Under the pieces are notes generated by a model that did not search any database, was not told the origin of the DNA, and worked only from the letters and a program-made list of their open reading frames with translations. The translations under genes were made by a program, and so were the position numbers. Below are positions 1 through 13,172 of a DNA stretch of 64,000 nucleotides, piece after piece (positions within the stretch are counted from its first letter, which is position 1; every line of letters begins with the position of its first letter). This stretch comes from Planococcus citri (Eukaryota; Arthropoda; Insecta; Hemiptera; Pseudococcidae): NCBI RefSeq assembly GCF_950023065.1, contig NC_088678.1, positions 75,549,590-75,613,589 on the forward strand, given 5' to 3'.

Positions 1-689
1 CAGACTCCCAGAGCACTTAATTTTTTTTTCAACTATAACCAAAAAAGCTCGAAAAAATTGTTAGAAAAATGACAAAACGTGGTTATAAAACATAAATATT
101 GCAGGAAAAACTTTTCTCCAAAGAAACTTTCAAATCATGGATATGTTTTTTGCTTGAGTTGACTCGCACTTTCAAATAAAAATAAAAGTTTGACAAAACA
201 TTATTAGCAGGTATTAAAACGTCGTTTTTGAAAGTTTGATAAATAATCTTAGCAATTAAATGATTTTTTCCAAATTTTTAAAAGTTGGATATTTTCCAAA
301 GTTTTTGAACGTCTGACTTGATATCAGATTTTTTTGAAGATTGTAAAAGTCAAGCAAAATTATTATAATATTGATAACGTCACAAATTTATCATTTTTTT
401 CAGTTTTCAAAACCTGGCCTACTTAATGTCGAAAATTCTTATGATTTTCTACAAATACTGAAAAATCAGATGTATCCTTTCAAAAGTCAGTCAGTTCTCA
501 AAGGTTAGACTTAATAATATGAAGATTTCAATAATTTTTTCCAAGTTTTAAAAAGTCAGCGTTTTAAAATTCAGTGTATCACGCAGATTTTGGACCTAAA
601 AGTTTGTCAAAATCAGATCTTATCGTTTCTGACTAAAATCGAAAAATTAAACTAGATAAAAGCTGATACAATATTATGAAAAAATCGTA
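1..689. other. AT-rich non-coding DNA
   Basis: I see no supported gene here. The sequence is A/T-rich with many poly-A and poly-T runs and short stop-dense frames. There is no recognisable protein motif, RNA gene or clean repeat boundary. Confidence 0.5.
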
Positions 690-1610
690 CTTTTTTGCTA
701 AAAAAGTAGAATTAGGATATTTGCAAATTTTTTTATTTGAAAAAACGAGGTCCACTTTTGCAGTTTCTGGCATAAAGCAAGACTTTTGACAATTTCAACA
801 AAAAAGGGGCTTCTTAGCAATTTCTGGTAAAAAAAAAAGTGAAACATTAGGACACTTTTTGGGAAAGAGAGAGACTTGAGGAATTTTTTACCAAAGAAAA
901 AAAACTTTGAAAAAAAAACTTGTTTACCATTTAGACAAAAGGCGAGACTTTTAGATATTTTTAGCGGAAAACAAAACTTCGACAATAATTTTAGCAACAG
1001 GCAGGTCTTCTTGACAATTTTTGGCAAAAAAGCGATAATTTTTGACAATAAATTACTCAAATGCAAGATTCGTGATAATTTACAAGTATGCAAAAAGCTG
1101 GACTTTTTGGAAGTTTTTGGCAAAAAACGAGACTTTTGGGTACCTAATTTTAGGAGAAAAACTGAAGCATAAAGCGATTTGGTAAAAAAAAGCACATTGA
1201 TAATTTAGATATCTTGCTAATTGCTTCGAAGCAAGATTTTTTGAGAAAAAAGAAAGATACTTACCTACTTGTAAGTTGTAATTTAAAGAAATTTTGCTAA
1301 AAAAACGATTTTTTTAGTCAATTTTTTGCAATATCTAACGAGATTTTTTGGCGATTATTGGGAAAAAAGATACGATGTCGAAAAATCCGATACATTTTTT
1401 CATTTTTGGCAATTTTAGACCTTCCTGGCAAAAAATCAAGACAATTGGGTATTTCTTTTGGAAAAAATTAGACTTTTTGGAAATTTTTGCAAGGAACCGC
1501 AATTTTTAGAACGGATCGAGGCTTTTGGGTAACTTTGCAAAAAAAAGTGGATTTGTTATCTACTATTTTTTGAAAAAAGCGAGGCTTCATGACAATTCTA
1601 GCACAAGGCA
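690..1610. repeat. Degenerate short tandem-like repeat field (TTTTTGGCAAAAAA type)
   Basis: Imperfect units of roughly 35-45 bases recur, each pairing a phrase like GACTTTT or AGACTTTTTGG with TTTGGCAAAAAA and AATTTTTGGC. Spacing and sequence have drifted, so no exact period can be given. Open frames on both strands here are low-complexity K/F/L-rich products of the repeat and I do not call them genes. A related field lies at 4830-5480. Confidence 0.5.
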
Positions 1611-1632
1611 GCTAAGGGTTCGTAACCATTAA

Positions 1633-1898
1633 CGTAAAGCTCTTTAATACAAGTATGGAAATAGATTATACTCTTAAGAAAGTCATAGGATTTTACGTAA
1701 GTTTTACGTACTGCGCAGTGCGCGAGCAAGCATCAAATCAGCTGTTCACGTACAACGTTGCACCCCATTGGTTGCTCCACCCACCTCCACCGCGTGACGA
1801 CACCAACCTGCCATGCGCAGTACGTAATACATACGTAAAATGCTAAGACTTTCTTGAGAGCATAATCTATTTCCATACTTGTATTAAAGAGCTTTACA
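1633..1898. mobile_element. TTAA-flanked miniature inverted-repeat element
   Basis: About 90-base terminal inverted repeats (left starting CGTAAAGCTCTTTAATAC, right ending GTATTAAAGAGCTTTACA) enclose a short GC-richer centre. TTAA lies directly outside both ends (1629-1632 and 1899-1902), the duplication left by piggyBac-type transposases. There is no coding capacity. The mobilising transposase is inferred only from the TTAA target, because the termini do not match the piggyBac termini I know. Confidence 0.75.
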
Positions 1899-1902
1899 TT
1901 AA

Positions 1903-3397
1903 CGTTGAAACGGCAGTTCAGCCAGTTGGAAAAGAATAAAAAAGCGTGTACTTTCACATACTTATTATATATTATTCACAGTTGTGATACGTATTTTCAT
2001 CAGTTTTTTTTTCGTTTTCTTCAAAAAACACAAAACGAGATTTGAAAAATTGAATTTTTGAACATTTTTTCAAAAAAGTGCTGAACTTTGATAGCCAAAA
2101 TTTTGGAAAAAAAGACCAGCAGTTATTTTAATTTTAGTTGGGCATGGCGACGAAAAATTCCAAAAGCTGAAAAAAAAATAGAAACTTCCCCACACCTATT
2201 CCAAGAGAGATTGAAGAGCCAATGATGAAGATTTTCTTTCTTCACCAATATGAGGAATCTATAAGAATTTTTTTAGCAAAATAGGAGTAATTAAGTATAC
2301 CCAAACTCGTGATAGGGCTGATCTTGACATGATAAAATGACTGAAGTTCTTTAATTACCTAGAAGAAGAGTAGATAAATTAGTTCTAATATCACATCATT
2401 TATGATGAAATAAATTTTCCAAATACCTATGTATATTACGTAGATATGTAGATTGTGAATTCAAATGACTCAAATGACTAATTCGTCCAACACCCGCCAC
2501 AACAACTCTCGAACACATGGTAATTTAATCATTCGAAAAAAATATCAGAAACAAGTAAAATTTTATGATAATTATCAGAATAAAGTATGTACTCGTACAA
2601 TAGATAAGGTTGATCAAAATTGATAACGTCGATTCATCGTAAAAGTCATTAAAACACAGCAAAAATTACGTAAAAAGGCGTACATATATTTCTGAATATT
2701 TTTGTAAAGTTTTTGATCGAGTTTGGACATCTTAAAATTATAATAGGTATCTCGACTTTTTACAAAGTTTTTGTGTTTATGATATGAGATATTTAAAAAT
2801 GTCAGAATACCAATAATTTTCATTCAAAAAAACTTTCATAAAAAAAGAGAACATTTACGTGTATGTATTTTTTTGGCAAAATCCCCTTCAATAAAAGTAA
2901 TACACAACCATTCCAAAAATCACAATCGTGGCCTTTGGCCACCTCGCAGGTTCCTTTTAAACTCAACACTCGTAAACTCCCATCCCTCACGTAAGTTATT
3001 ACCATCACCACACAACACAGAAGATCCAGAACACCTTCGAGCAAATTAAATTGAAAAATATCCCCTCAGCAGGGACTCTATCGCATTTTTACAAAAATGT
3101 ATCCCAACAACACCAAATAATTCAACTTTTTTTCGCACACAAATATGTAGCAGCAAATTCACACGAACGAACGAGCGTATAAGTATTTAAATTTACTACA
3201 TCCAACAAATGCACACGCAACATATACTCGTAGGTACGTATACGAGAAACATAGGTAGAGGAACCATACCTACGTATCGTTGAAAATTGCCACGCATGTA
3301 CCAGTGCTCATGTATGCGCCAAAGTTGATAAATTTTGGCAGCAACAGAGTTACCGTCATAGTTCTGGAGAAGTAAAGTATTTTCTAACGCTACGTTA
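1903..3397. other. Non-coding DNA, no gene seen
   Basis: AT-rich sequence with short stop-interrupted frames. From about 3050 it becomes richer in CpG and TACGTA-like words, as expected near a host regulatory region. I find no domain, RNA gene or repeat boundary. Confidence 0.4.
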
Positions 3398-3589
3398 TCA
3401 GTTGAAACGTTTCGTCTGTTCGAGCCACTGGCTTACTTCGTTGCGACAAAAATACCGCTGTTTTATTTCGCGTGATCGAGACGTGTTTCGAGAATAAAAA
3501 ATTCCGATGATGATTAATCGATCGTTGATTCGAAGTGGAATTACAGTATTTTACAAAATTACGTGAAAAAAAATTATTATATTCGTATG
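3398..3589 (+). promoter_or_regulatory. Possible transcription start and non-coding first exon
   Basis: TCAGTT at 3398-3403 fits the arthropod initiator consensus and begins a locally CpG-rich segment. A good splice donor, G|GTAAGG, follows at 3590, so 3400-3589 could be a 5' untranslated exon. There is no TATA box at -30 and no coding frame. Initiator-like and donor-like words are common by chance, so this is a weak call. Confidence 0.22.
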
Positions 3590-3599
3590 GTAAGGTATC

Positions 3600-4829
3600 G
3601 TTTGATATCTTTCGATTTTAATTTATTATACCGATATTTTTTACCCAAGAGTACGTAGTACATCACTTGTTACCTTATGTTTCGCGATGAATATCACCTA
3701 TACAGTGGTCAACAGATGGAAATCACTCGAGTGATAGTTTTCTGTATTTTTAAGTCGTGTGTGATTTTTTTCCTTTACAGAAATATTGTGAATTTTGATT
3801 CGATAGACTGGATCATTGAATTATGCTACATCATCGTTCATAAATTTTGAAAAATCATCGATTAACTTGAAGATAAAAAATAATAATTTTTTTTAATATT
3901 TTCAATTTCGAGTGAAATGAAGATGAAAAAATATTCAGCATCGTGTGAAATTCGGAGTCTCAAAATTTGATCAAACAATAAAAGTGCAAACCAACAGTTC
4001 GAAAAATTAAAAATGAACACGGTTTCCAGAGAGCAGAAAACAGATGAAAATCTCGATATAACAGAGTACATAGCTGGAAAAAAATTCAAATAAAGATTTT
4101 CCTCATATTAAAAATTGCAAGAAAAAAGTCCTTCGAAGAAAAAAAAAGTTGAGTGAATTTTCGCTAACTCTGTACTTTTTCGAAATTTAAGACTTTCTAA
4201 ACGGATTTTGAGAAAAATATGGCAATTTAAAAAAATGAGCAAGAAAATGAATATCAAGTCTAAAAATGAACAAAAATACCTCCTCATTTTGAAAATTTTT
4301 TCTTGGCTCCTTCAACTTGCAAGTTGAGCAAAAACTAATTTCCCTCACTTTTCAGTGTACCTACTCTGCTCATTCCAATTCTTTGAACGGTGCTTCTTTC
4401 TGCAATCTCAGTCTAAGATGAACAAAAATGACCACATCTGCCAATGAAATTTTTTTGTGGTATTTCGTAACAATTTTTTAAATCGTACCTGATCATAATT
4501 GAAAAGAAAATTTTAAATATTAAAAACGTCTAAAAATCGAGATATCAAAAATATGTACGTAACTTGGACTAATTTTTAAAAAATCCGTACTCCACGAAGA
4601 AGTTAAGTTTACCTCTTTTGACGCTCTGCTTTCGTCACTCAGGTCAAATTTCGAACTGATAAATTTTTTTCATATTTAATTTTTCCACAAGAACTCTTTC
4701 ATAGGTCTCCAACCGACAATTTATCGTCATTTTTTTCGAAAAAAGAAATCCTTACAAGAAACCAGTTATTATAAGATGTTCATTAAACAGGAAAACATGC
4801 AAAAGCAAGAATTTATTTAGAAGAAAACG
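3600..4829. other. Non-coding DNA, no gene seen
   Basis: AT-rich sequence without convincing open frames, splice-bounded coding exons or repeats that I could delimit. Confidence 0.4.
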
Positions 4830-5480
4830 GACCAAAATTCATTCTTGACATTTTTTTTTATTTTTCATCTTTTTTTCACTTTTTAAGATAACTGGAAAAA
4901 ATTGGTAAAAATCAAAAATTCGGAAAAAAGAGAAGATGCTACTGAAGCTTCCAAAGTTAGTTTGAAAAAAATTGAAAAAAGCACGACTCTTTCGTAGTTT
5001 TAGCAAAAAAGTAAAAATTTTAGCGAACAATTTATTCAAATGTTTCAGTGTAAGGGCGAAGGAGGCGGAGAGGGAAAAAAGGACTAAAATTTACTCAAAT
5101 GAAAATTTTCTTTCAAAAAGAGCTAGAGAACCTGGAAAAAAATTTCGAAATTTTTGAAGCAACAGAAAATAATAGGAAAATTTGAAAGTTCGATACAGAA
5201 AATTAAAAAAAAAGATTTCCAAAGTTTGAGCAATAATGTGAAACTTTTACTTTTTTTTGCAATTTTGACAAGAAAGTGCCTACCATTTTTTTCCTTCCAA
5301 ATTCTGGTGAAAATTAGGACTCTCGTAATTTTGCCAACAAGGCAAACATTTCTGGTCATTTATGCAAAAATTATGAACTTTTGTAAGTTTAGTAAAAATT
5401 AAACTTTTTTGGTAGTTCATGCAAGTACATAATTGCAACTTTGGTGAAAAATTAATTTTTTAGCAAGAAATTGGTTCGAA
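4830..5480. repeat. Degenerate A/T repeat field
   Basis: Imperfect short units containing TTTAGCAAAAAAGT, GAAAAATT and TTTTGGCAAG-like phrases recur, similar to 690-1610. Frames open on both strands simply because the sequence is A/T-rich and depleted in certain words. I do not call these genes. Confidence 0.4.
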
Positions 5481-5486
5481 TTTTTC

Positions 5487-5984
5487 TAAAGATGTGCACT
5501 TTTCAGAAAAGTAATTTTAGTGAAATGAAAAGTGAAAAATTCATTGAAAAGTGTGAAAAGTAAATCGGGTGAGTCTCATTTTAAATCTCTCTGTAAAAGC
5601 TCCAAATTGATGTACTTTTTGCCTATCTAAAACACACAAATAACCAAAATCATATTTTTTCACCTACTTGATCGAAAAGTGGTAGTTTTAAGCCTTTCTA
5701 GAGCCCCTAACATTTTTGGGTTTTTCTGTTTTGAAAAAAATGTTGTGAAAAATATCAAAATGCAATTCAGCGCCCATATATATGGCTGCTGAATTGCGAA
5801 GATGGAGGAGTGGAGAGGGTGAAACTTGATATTTGACTTCATCAATTAGGTCAGTGTTCTCTGATGAGTGAATTGATTGGTCACTCGTTTTTTTTTTGTT
5901 TTTTTTTTCTAGTGAAAACTGAAAAGTGTAATGATTAGTAGGAACTTCTTTTCAACTTTTCACTTTTCAGACTGCACATCTCTA
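5487..5984. mobile_element. Non-autonomous hAT-type element, copy 1
   Basis: The element runs from TAAAGATGTGCACTTTTCAG to its inverted partner ending GCACATCTCTA. It is flanked by a perfect 8-bp duplication, AATTTTTC (5479-5486 and 5985-5992). Eight-base duplications and TAGAG-like termini are typical of hAT transposons. The 498-bp interior is non-coding and full of GAAAAGTG-like words. A second copy with its own 8-bp duplication lies at 11665-12174. Confidence 0.85.
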
Positions 5985-5992
5985 AATTTTTC

Positions 5993-7447
5993 GATTTATA
6001 GAGGCGAGAAAGAGAAAAAAACAGGTCAGAATTCTTCAATTTGCCATTTTTTTTATTTTTCATTTTTTTCAAAGAGAGGTAGGGTTATAAGGTACATTGA
6101 AAATTGAAAAAAAAAAAAAAAAATTCTGAAATCATACGAAATAAACGGAAAATTTGATAGTTGGGCTTGAAAAAATTTAGATTTTTTGCAATTTAAGCAA
6201 ATAGGCAGAATTTTAATCTACATATTTTCGCGAAAATACATTCAACTTTTTTTTTATCAATTTTTTGCAAGAAAGAATTTTTTGCAGTTTTGGAAAAAAA
6301 ATAAGCTAATAGCAAGGCAAAAGTAGGGAAAACAGCATAAGGAAGAGTGTTAGTCAAACATTTCGATACTGTGTTTACAACCCATCATCAGCTGCAATCG
6401 AGCTTCTTGGATTTTTGAAAGAGTTAATAACCTACACCTTCTGAACCACCAAACTTTTCAAATTCCGGTGAATTTTCAAAAAACAGATGGATTTATAAAT
6501 TGTTGGCAAAAAAATTTCAACTTTATGTCAACATCTGAAAACAATTTTCTGCGTTAAATTCTACGCTTTCCTGATCAATTGTGATGACTTTGAAGCCAAT
6601 CTGTACCCACTACCAAAAGTCAAATTTTTCCTTTGCATAAAATTGCTCCAGAAGGCATTGTACATAATTCCTTTGATAGCTGAAAATTCAATGAATTGCA
6701 AATCGATCCAAGGTGAGTAAACAGCAAATTTGAGCTGACAATTGACAAGTTGAACAGTGAATTTTCAATATATCAAAATTCCAAGAAGTCTATTTTCCAA
6801 AAAAATCACTCGGATCGTCGGTTTAAAGCCTTTGACTTTATCGTTTTTTGAAGAATCGATTTCAGAAGCATTCTGGAAGCTCCATAGCGCTCCAATGTGA
6901 TCGTAGTCGAAGTAATATGACGAGAAGGGTGAAGAGGGGGGGGGGGGGTCAAAAATTCATAGTCGAACTCATGATTTTTTCTAGTCCCAATATTTTTCGA
7001 AAATTCCCTAAAAATCGAAAAACCAAAATTGGTGGCTCCAAATTTGATTCTGAAGTTTGGATACCATGACCTTTCTTTCAGCAAAATTTGAACCTGAAAA
7101 AAGTGTACCTAACTATATTACTTCAAAAAAAAAAAAAAAAAAAAAAAAAATCAGAAAAATGGACAGAATTTTCTAGAGGCAATATAAAAATAGGAATAGG
7201 TAAATTAAATAATTTTTCACTGCTTAAACCATCGTCAGCTTCATTCACATTCCACCACTCTCGCAATTTCTTCTCAAAATTTCGCTTCCATCGAAAAAAA
7301 ATCACCACCCACCCATCTCTCAAGCAGCGAAAAAAAAATTATCCAAATTAAATAAAATTTCAATTTCTTAGCTGCGGCAAAGGTTGCCAAAAAATATATT
7401 AATATAAAAGCTTCTCTCGTTCCTACACAAAATTATTATATTACGTG

Positions 7448-7455
<8 letters not shown>
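5993..7455. other. AT-rich non-coding DNA with homopolymer tracts
   Basis: No supported gene. The stretch includes a 13-base G run (6936-6948) and a long A run near 7126-7150. The one open frame around the G run on each strand is low-complexity and unrecognisable. Confidence 0.45.

Positions 7456-7478
<23 letters not shown>
7456..7478. repeat. (CA)n microsatellite
   Basis: An uninterrupted run of alternating C and A, 23 bases long. Confidence 0.95.
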
Positions 7479-7479
<1 letters not shown>

Positions 7480-10440
7480 GAGTCTCTCTCACCGGGTACA
7501 TAGTGTGTCTGTATACCTCTCTTGTCTCCTCAGCTACCTGACATACTCGTACGTAGGCTACCCGCAACATCGGCAAACATATCATGACGCGTTATCTAGC
7601 TTGTAAATTATTTCAAAAATGGACACAATTTTTCTCAGTGTTTTTCGCGTGCTCGTAATGATGATAGATGGCTCACACAGTGAGTTAAATTATTCGTGAT
7701 GACGAGGACGACGTACTATAATCATTTGATGTGCGGCATGACACTTCGGCGTACCTATTCTTCTATCAGTCCAAACATTTTACAATAAAACCGCATTAAA
7801 AGTGTTATAAACATCAAGCTGACCGCGAGCACACGCGCCTCCATTTTTTCAACTATCGTTATCAGTATATATAGGAGAATAGCCTCTTGTACAACAATGG
7901 TCCATTAATATAAATAGAATTTTTCATTCAAATCCTACCAACATGATTTTTATCTCGCGCACGAGAGCTTTGACAAAAGAACAGAAAAAAGGAGATCTCA
8001 TCTACAGCTCGTTTGCTGGCAGCGGAATTGAGAATAATTGATTATGGTAATTTGCATGGTGCTTTTTGCAAATACGTATTCTAATTTTTACAGCGCGAAT
8101 TATTGCGAAAGCGAAGCTTCGTTCGCGTATTCGAGATATTAATTCTAAGAAAGTATGAAAAATCGTCCATTAGGGACATTCGGAGTTTTGATATCAATAA
8201 ACCAAGAAACAAACTTGCTATCGTGTGCGTAATACGAATGCAGATATTCGAGAGAGTCTGCTGAACATGGAGAGCGAGCATTTAGGCAGTACAAATTCGG
8301 ATATTTAATAAATTAATATCGGAGAAATTTCTGCAACGTGGGACTTTTGGTCATACTTCGAAATATGAGAAGTTTGGAGACGTCTAGCTAACCCAACAGG
8401 GAGTCTGGGTCTCGTAAAACCATTCGAATAATCTAATTTCACATCTTCTCGAACCACTGACCTCTCAAAGTGCTTCATAAAAGTATCGAATTAGACCAAC
8501 AAAAAAAAAACACACATATAACTTTGACTAGCTCCTTAAACCAGACACACATGCAACTCATATTACATCTCGATACTTCCATACTTGAATTTTGGAACAA
8601 GTTAACTCGAAATAATTTGCATGTTCACCTTGGATACCAAATTTACGATCAAAGTCTCGAAAATTGCCAACTTTCTTCGAAAACTACGCCGATGAAAAAC
8701 AGCACCCAACAAAATGACAAATTAGAAACGAAATTTTCAAACGAAAGAATAACCCTGAATAGGGCTAATGAGAAGTTCGCATGATGATTCGAACACAAAA
8801 GTTACACTCGTTCTCGCTCTAATTACCAAAATAATCGAAATGTAAATTACTCCACATCCATTTCTTCCTCGCCTCTTCTCTCAAGCAGAAATCAACCAAT
8901 GAAAACCAATCACTTAAATTCTTCTTGTGTTCTTATTATTTCTCATCTACGTGGATGATATTTTCTCAAAGATATACTCGCAGCAGTCTCTTTCAAAGAG
9001 AGGCGAAAACACACTCGAAATAATTAAATATACCGAAATTGACGTCTATATAAAATTCAAAGCAGAAACACAACTACCACAAACGGGGTCTATTGGGACA
9101 GATTTTTCATTCGTTTTGAATAATTAACGACTGTATTGAGCGTCAGCTGATGATAACGAAATTTAATCACCGTTATCGTGTATTATATTACACGAGTACT
9201 ACATTTAGTTTAGTTTAAATAACCGACTGAGTGAGTGATTAATTAAATACCAAAATTTACGTGCAATCGACAAACGCGAACGAATTTTATTCACTTATAT
9301 AGCCAGAGCCACCCATCAAAACATACTACAAATAAATTGGATTGATGCCATTAGATAATGTTAAAACAGCAGATTCCTCATCTTCCTCGTCGTCGAACTA
9401 CAAAGCAATGTATTTCAAGCCTATGCAATACGAGAGTATTTCGAATACTTCGAAGAGAAAAAACAAAAAAGATTCATCATTATATTAATATATATTTTTT
9501 TTTTTTTCAAAAAAAAAATAATAAAATAAAATAACGAAGAAAAAAGATTCACAAAAAATCCCGTTTGAAATTTTTCATCAAAATTTTCATTTCGCTAAGT
9601 AGGTATTCTTTTGAAAGCGTTACAGTTAATAAGGCTTAAACTATACGGTAACAAAAAAAAAAAGAAAAAAAAACTCGAATATTCCAACTCGAATTAATTC
9701 GGCTTCGGGCTGACTATGCAATTATGTTGAAAAAACATTACTTCCAAAAGCACATGGCCCCCTCGCATTCGAATCATTTAACGCCAATTCGCCGCCATAA
9801 TATTAATGAAATAGTTATACGTACACTTATAGAATCCGAAGTTCGAAATTTCCTCATTACGTTTAAAAATATATTTCATACCCTATAAATTTCGCGAATC
9901 GTACGAATCGAACGTCGTAGTGGGTTTAAACGTTGTCGTCGTAGCAAGTTTTAATTATGGAAAAATTATATTTCATATTCGTTCAACTATTTGACCACAC
10001 TCTTGCGAACGTTCAAGTTTACAACAATTTAGTTGAAAAGGTGTTTTGCCCTTTTGACACGTGAATAATATGTACGAGTAACTTTGTTATAATATACAAG
10101 CAAACTGCGTTGTTTGTGAAAATTTCTTCATTTCTCTTTGTTTGAGAGTTTTTTCTTTGAAGTATTACCTACTCCTATTCGTACTTTGTGGGCTTCTTAT
10201 GAGATTGTGTGGAAAATTTCAATATTTTCAAAAAACCATGATTTTGCCAAAGTTCCTGTATGTTTTTTCACCTACATTATTTTTTCGATCAACTTGACCT
10301 AATTTTATCGGATCAACGTTTATTTGAATATTTTGTTCAGTCCTAAAAGTCCCCTAGTTTCTTTATAAGTACTCTTAAATAATAGTTTTAAATCACAGCG
10401 AGTCGATTCTATGCATAATATACGAGTAATTCCAGACACC
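7479..10440. other. Unique-looking non-coding DNA
   Basis: This stretch has more CpG and TCGA words and fewer homopolymers than its surroundings, and I could not match it to any repeat in the window. Open frames around 8470-8784 and 8927-9127 have no recognisable domain, signal peptide or splice context. It could be intergenic or deep intronic host DNA with regulatory content. Confidence 0.35.
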
Positions 10441-10471
10441 TCCTTCCTCTTCCTCTTCCTCTTCCTCTTCC
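10441..10471. repeat. (TTCCTC)n simple repeat
   Basis: About five tandem copies of the hexamer TTCCTC. Confidence 0.9.
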
Positions 10472-11664
10472 AAAAAAATGACGTACCAAATTCAAGACCA
10501 CTTTTGAGTGAGAAGCAAGGGTTGAAAAGTTATATAAATCTCAAAAATAAAATTTTCTATAATTTCCAGATTCCTGTTCAACAATTTGAATGATCCAGAT
10601 CTAGATTCAATTGATGGTTATTCTGTTTAAATATTCAGATTTTTTAAATGTTTTTTTTTACGTTTTCTAAAAATTTTCATGAAAAACAAAAATTTGAAAA
10701 TTCAAGTAAGTACATAGTTAGAAATGAACCAGTAAGGAAGCCACATCTGGGTTACTGATTTACTGAAAACCTACGAATATTGAAACGAAAGATCGAATTT
10801 CAAGTTTTACTCTTTTACTTGTTCCATCATTTTTTTTGGACTAGAAGACCTCACTTTTCTCATCTTTTTTTCAGCAAAAGTGACCACATTTTGACGCTTT
10901 TCCTGAATATTCGTCAGGTATGGAAAGTGAAGTCCCCCCCCCCTTGATATTAGCACTCAAATTCCTTAGCAAAACAGTTTTCTAAACGCAGATGTATTTC
11001 AAGTTGGGCCTGTATAAAAATTACTAATGAAAAATATTGAAAAGACCAGCAGAAAAAAAGTACTGGCGTCGACGAATTATGCTCTAAAAATCACATTTTT
11101 GAACACCATCAACCACCCCCCCCCCTCCAACCATGAAACGCACGAATAAATTTAAAATCTAAGGGAATAAATTGGCTTTTAGAATTTTGAAAGAATTACA
11201 CCGAGCATAGTGATCCCTTCCTCGTCGGTTTTCACTCTTACATGGGCTTGAAGTGATTTAGAAATTGTGCGCCAGGAGGACCAGAAATGTGCATCTTCTT
11301 CAGCATTTTTATGGAGATTGAGCTACAGTACGTTTCAATTTATTAGCATCGCCAAAAACCACTTTTGAGAAAAATGAAAGATGATGTGAAAAAAATGAAA
11401 AAAATTGTAGATCATCCAATGTTCTTTTTGCTGAGTGCGATTTACATTATGTTTTTTGGAATATTTCAACGTGAAGTGAAAAATATCAACTTTAAAAACT
11501 CCAAATTTCTTTTCAATTTATAATTTTTTAGTTGAAATAAAGCAAATGAAAAAAAGAAGGATCCTGCGAGAGAGAAAAAAAAATGGAAAATTAAGAATCT
11601 TCCGAAGGGTGTGATTGATTGCCTTTGAAATATGTGAGTGAAAGTCGGAATTTTCAATTTGAAC
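10472..11664. other. AT-rich non-coding DNA with two oligo-C tracts
   Basis: No gene seen. Runs of ten C lie at 10934-10943 and 11116-11125, part of a window-wide pattern of long C or G runs. Confidence 0.4.
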
Positions 11665-12174
11665 TAGAGATGTGCACTTTTCAGAAAAGTAATTTTGGTG
11701 AAATGAAAAGTGAAAATTTCATTGAAAAGTGTGAAAAGTTGTGAAAAGTGTGAAAAGTAAATCGTTTGAGTCTCATTTTAAAGTTCTGTGTAAGAGCTTC
11801 AAATTTATGTATTTTTTGCCTATCTAAAACATACAAAAAAACAAAATAATTTTTACTTCCACTTAATCGAATAGTGGTAGTTTTGAGCCTTTCTAGAACC
11901 TTTAAATTTTTGTGTTTTTCAGTTTTGTGAAAAATGTCGTGAAAAATATCAAAAATGGGTGCTGAATTGCGAAAGTTGAAGAGTGGAGAGAGTGAAACCT
12001 GATATTTGACTTCATCAATGTGGTCAGTGACCTCAGATGAGTAAATTGATTGGTCACTCGCTTTTTTTTTAGTGAAAACTGAAAAGTGTGATGAAAAGTA
12101 GGAACTTTTCTTTTCAACTTTTCATTGAATGAAAAGTACTTTTCACTTTTCACTTTTCAGACTGCACATCTCTA
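11665..12174. mobile_element. Non-autonomous hAT-type element, copy 2
   Basis: Same family as 5487-5984 and in the same orientation. It starts TAGAGATGTGCACTTTTC and ends GCACATCTCTA, with a perfect 8-bp duplication ATTTGAAC at 11657-11664 and 12175-12182. The 510-bp interior is non-coding. Two independent copies with different 8-bp duplications make the family assignment firm. Confidence 0.88.
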
Positions 12175-13172
12175 ATTTGAACTAATTTTTCATGTTAAGA
12201 AATTTCAATTCTTTCAATTATTATTCCTTTTTTTTTGAAAAGCAAAACCAAGGGTTTTACAAAAAAAGTAAAGTGATTGCAGAGCATAAAATTTTCTATT
12301 AGCAGATAGGAAAAAAAAAACACTGAAGAGAAATGAAACTGTAGAAAATAAAATTTTTCAACATTGTACTTACCTATGTAGTTGAGGTGAATTTATTTTT
12401 TCATTTTTTGTACTAAAAATTTCGAGTCCCCCCTCCCCTTCCCCTCAAAATTCAATTTTGAAACAAGTGTAGGATTTGAAGGGGAAAAAATTAGCAGAAA
12501 TGTAGTACCTAAACCCCAACACAAAATCATGGGGGGGAAGCAACGGGAAACCAACACCATTACATTTCCCTAGAATTATATGGACATCAATTTAGCGACG
12601 GCCCTAAGTCTCCATCGGGCTGATCCTCACCCATCAGGGCAGCCAGATATACGTCGCAACCTGGAATGTGAGAACTTTGTACAAAATTGGGAAACTCGCT
12701 AATGTAATTATGGAAGCCAGGAGATTACAAATCACTGTATTAGGAATAAGCGAGACTCGAACTGGAAATTGTAGAAACTGGGCAGATAAAGATTATGAAA
12801 TGATTTACAAACTGGGTGTGGGTACTTATTAATACATACCAGATTCAACAATAAAATCAGTGCCATAATTCCAAAATCAGAGGATACTACTTGTGAGACT
12901 GGAGGTCAAGCTGAAACCAATCGTGATAATTCAATTTCATGCACCAACAGCGAAAAACAGTACAGTGGAAATCAACAACTTCTACAATGACCCAGAAGAA
13001 GTGATGAGCTGCTCGAAAAAACAACGATGTTGTGTTTTTCATGGGAGACTTCATTGTCAAAGTTGGGAAGGATCATGGCAACCAAGCTGTGGGCACAGGG
13101 AGATACGCTCTTGGAGAGCAGAATGAAACCGGTAAAATGCTCATAGAGTTCGCAGAAAGACACAATCTAGTA

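Noticed and set aside
698..1195. 165-codon minus-strand frame rich in Lys, Phe and Leu
   Set aside because: Low-complexity product of a degenerate repeat field; also open on the opposite strand.
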